In this document: positions 62,654 through 64,000 of the stretch, piece after piece
Layout of the letters: each line of letters starts with the position of its first letter
Numbering within the stretch: position 1 is the first letter of the stretch
Source of the DNA: Sphaeroforma arctica JP610
Lineage: Eukaryota; Opisthokonta; Ichthyosporea; Ichthyophonida
NCBI RefSeq assembly: GCF_001186125.1
Contig: NW_014040507.1
Span: 123,500-187,499, forward strand
Reading direction: 5' to 3'
DNA length: 64,000 bases
The notes under the pieces: model-generated
What the model was told of the DNA's origin: nothing
Seen by the model: the letters and a program-made list of their open reading frames with translations, nothing else
The model's database searches: none
Position numbers and translations under genes: made by a program

Positions 62654-63300
62654 CTATGCTTCCCTTAAGGAACCCCATGATCGCCCTGTGGGCACCCATT
62701 CATCACCACAGCATATGTGGGTGAATTGAAAGAGGCCATACTTCAAGCTCTCGACACGTTCGGCCCAACACAGGCAGCAGCATACGCAGCTAGGATGATC
62801 ACGGCACGCGGCCGGCCACGGGAACTCTCTCTTGGTCGCACCCGTGATACGGGTTACCGTAGCGACGGTACACCCCGTGGTGACTACAGCCGTCATCCAC
62901 AACGAGAGAATGGTTCGTTCCGCACACGTTCACACCAACCATCCCAACCACGGGACCATCACTTCAATAGCAATACAGGGTCCCATACGACGGAACACGA
63001 TAGCCGTTATGCTACTGGTCGGCGCCAGTCACAGGACTCGATCTGTACTGACATTCCCTCATTCCCCAGGCCCTAGAAAAACTAACAAATATCGACCTTT
63101 CACCTGTTTACGGCCCCGAGAGTGAGAAGCTTCCTGATGAGTACAACTTCCGCCATTTAGACCGACTAGCCAAGATCCTCAACAAGAGCCCCGGCGAACT
63201 CCAGACACTGAAGGACCTCTTTAACGAGGCTTGCTATGAACAACGCGGCCCACGCATATCAAGATATCTTGGTGAAGTTACGACTCAAAGAAGGAGCTTA
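62654..63300 (+). other. Unassigned coding-like sequence after the gypsy element
   Basis: Stretches such as GELKEAILQALDTFGPTQAAAY (from 62717) and EKLPDEYNFRHLDRLAKILN (about 63130) have coding character: charged helices, no low complexity at first, then a His/Arg/Ser-rich part. It may be the start of another element or a downstream frame of the gypsy element. No family recognised; broken in a few places. Confidence 0.35.
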
Positions 63301-63301
63301 A

Positions 63302-64000
63302 CCCGTACGTCAAATTTGTCGGACACGGGATCCAGCCCTCCAAGCTGTTGAGACGGCCAAGATGGCACAGAACTACAAGGATGGGAAGGCGGAGGAAGGT
63401 GATAAGTATAGCCAGTGGGTCAGCTCAGTGAGAATTGTGCAGAAGGACTCTAAAGTTACACCCACTTGTGTAGACCACTACCGAATGACGAATAACTCTG
63501 TTCCCATCAATCGCGGGTTATACCGCTTTCCGTACCAACTCCCTATTGAAGCTGACATGGTGGAACACTCTCGTAATGCCATTGTCCAATCGGCTGCAGA
63601 CCTAGCAGCCTCCTATCACCAGCTACTTCTCCACCCTGACGAGTTGAGAGCGGATGCTATGACATGCAGCACTATATGGATAACCACATTCAGACTCATT
63701 GAAGCATTTAAGGCCTACCTGAATGACGGCAACCTAGCGACCTTCCAGAAAACGGCCCAGAATATCCTTGAGGCGCTCGTCGACCACTGGAATAACAACT
63801 TCCCGATCGTCCGTAACTGCATTGCGAAGGATATACAGCTGCAACCGCGTAAGTGCCAGTGGGCTGTGCTCATGGACTGTGCTATTATCTTCTATAATGC
63901 TATGTATGTAAAAGCACAAGAAATACACATAGCTTCAGAACTTAATATCATGTTCTGTGCTTTGTCTAACGATACTCTCTACTTTATTTGCTACAGGGAT
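63302..64000 (+). other. Open coding-like stretch running off the window
   Basis: One plus-strand frame is open from about 63302 to the last base, roughly 230 codons, with a predicted all-helical protein (for example EHSRNAIVQSAADLAASYHQ, TTFRLIEAFKAYLNDGNLAT, NFPIVRNCIAKDIQLQPRKC). It has no low complexity. I do not recognise the family. A Gag-like protein of another element is one possibility; a host gene exon is the other. Confidence 0.4.

Overview
The window is eukaryotic: genes are cut by many GT-AG introns, intergenic space is rich in micro- and minisatellites, and several retrotransposon families are present. The UPF1 gene resembles animal UPF1 closely, and DIRS, copia, gypsy and virus-like elements occur together. 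A unicellular relative of animals, for example an ichthyosporean, would fit; this is inference, since no ribosomal or other taxonomic marker is present. A short run of N at about 21.93-21.95 kb shows it is a draft scaffold.

Layout. 0.6-11.3 kb (+): UPF1, the nonsense-mediated decay helicase, in at least 19 exons and ending at TAG 11262. 13.2-14.5 kb (+): exons of an unrecognised gene. 15.5-19.2 kb (-): a secreted protein built from repeated six-cysteine modules, unrecognised. 21.4-25.6 kb (+): a complete nine-exon D-lactate dehydrogenase of the bacterial LdhA type with a likely mitochondrial presequence; one intron is a large minisatellite.

26.4-39.8 kb holds four host-type genes that look damaged or uncertain: a MOV10-like RNA helicase (-), an EXD1-like 3'-5' exonuclease-fold protein with a prion-like N-terminus (-), a GT8 glycosyltransferase (+), and a plasma-membrane-type Ca2+-ATPase (-). 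Two have in-frame stops plus loss of essential ATPase residues, so they are probably pseudogenes rather than only sequencing errors. MOV10 and EXD1 relatives act in small-RNA and transposon control in animals, so their joint decay beside a transposon-rich tract is of interest.

40-64 kb is almost entirely fossil mobile DNA: a DIRS tyrosine-recombinase retroelement, two Ty1/copia-type elements on opposite strands, a virus-like (Polinton- or adintovirus-like) fragment with a packaging-ATPase-like part, an unrecognised reading frame with an internal 235-bp-spaced duplication, and a Ty3/gypsy element with a chromodomain-like tail. The last kilobase holds open, unassigned coding-like sequence that runs off the window.

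Working genes supported here are UPF1, the D-lactate dehydrogenase and probably the six-cysteine protein; they do not form an operon or a shared pathway. Exon borders were read by eye from homology, reading-frame continuity and splice-site consensus.
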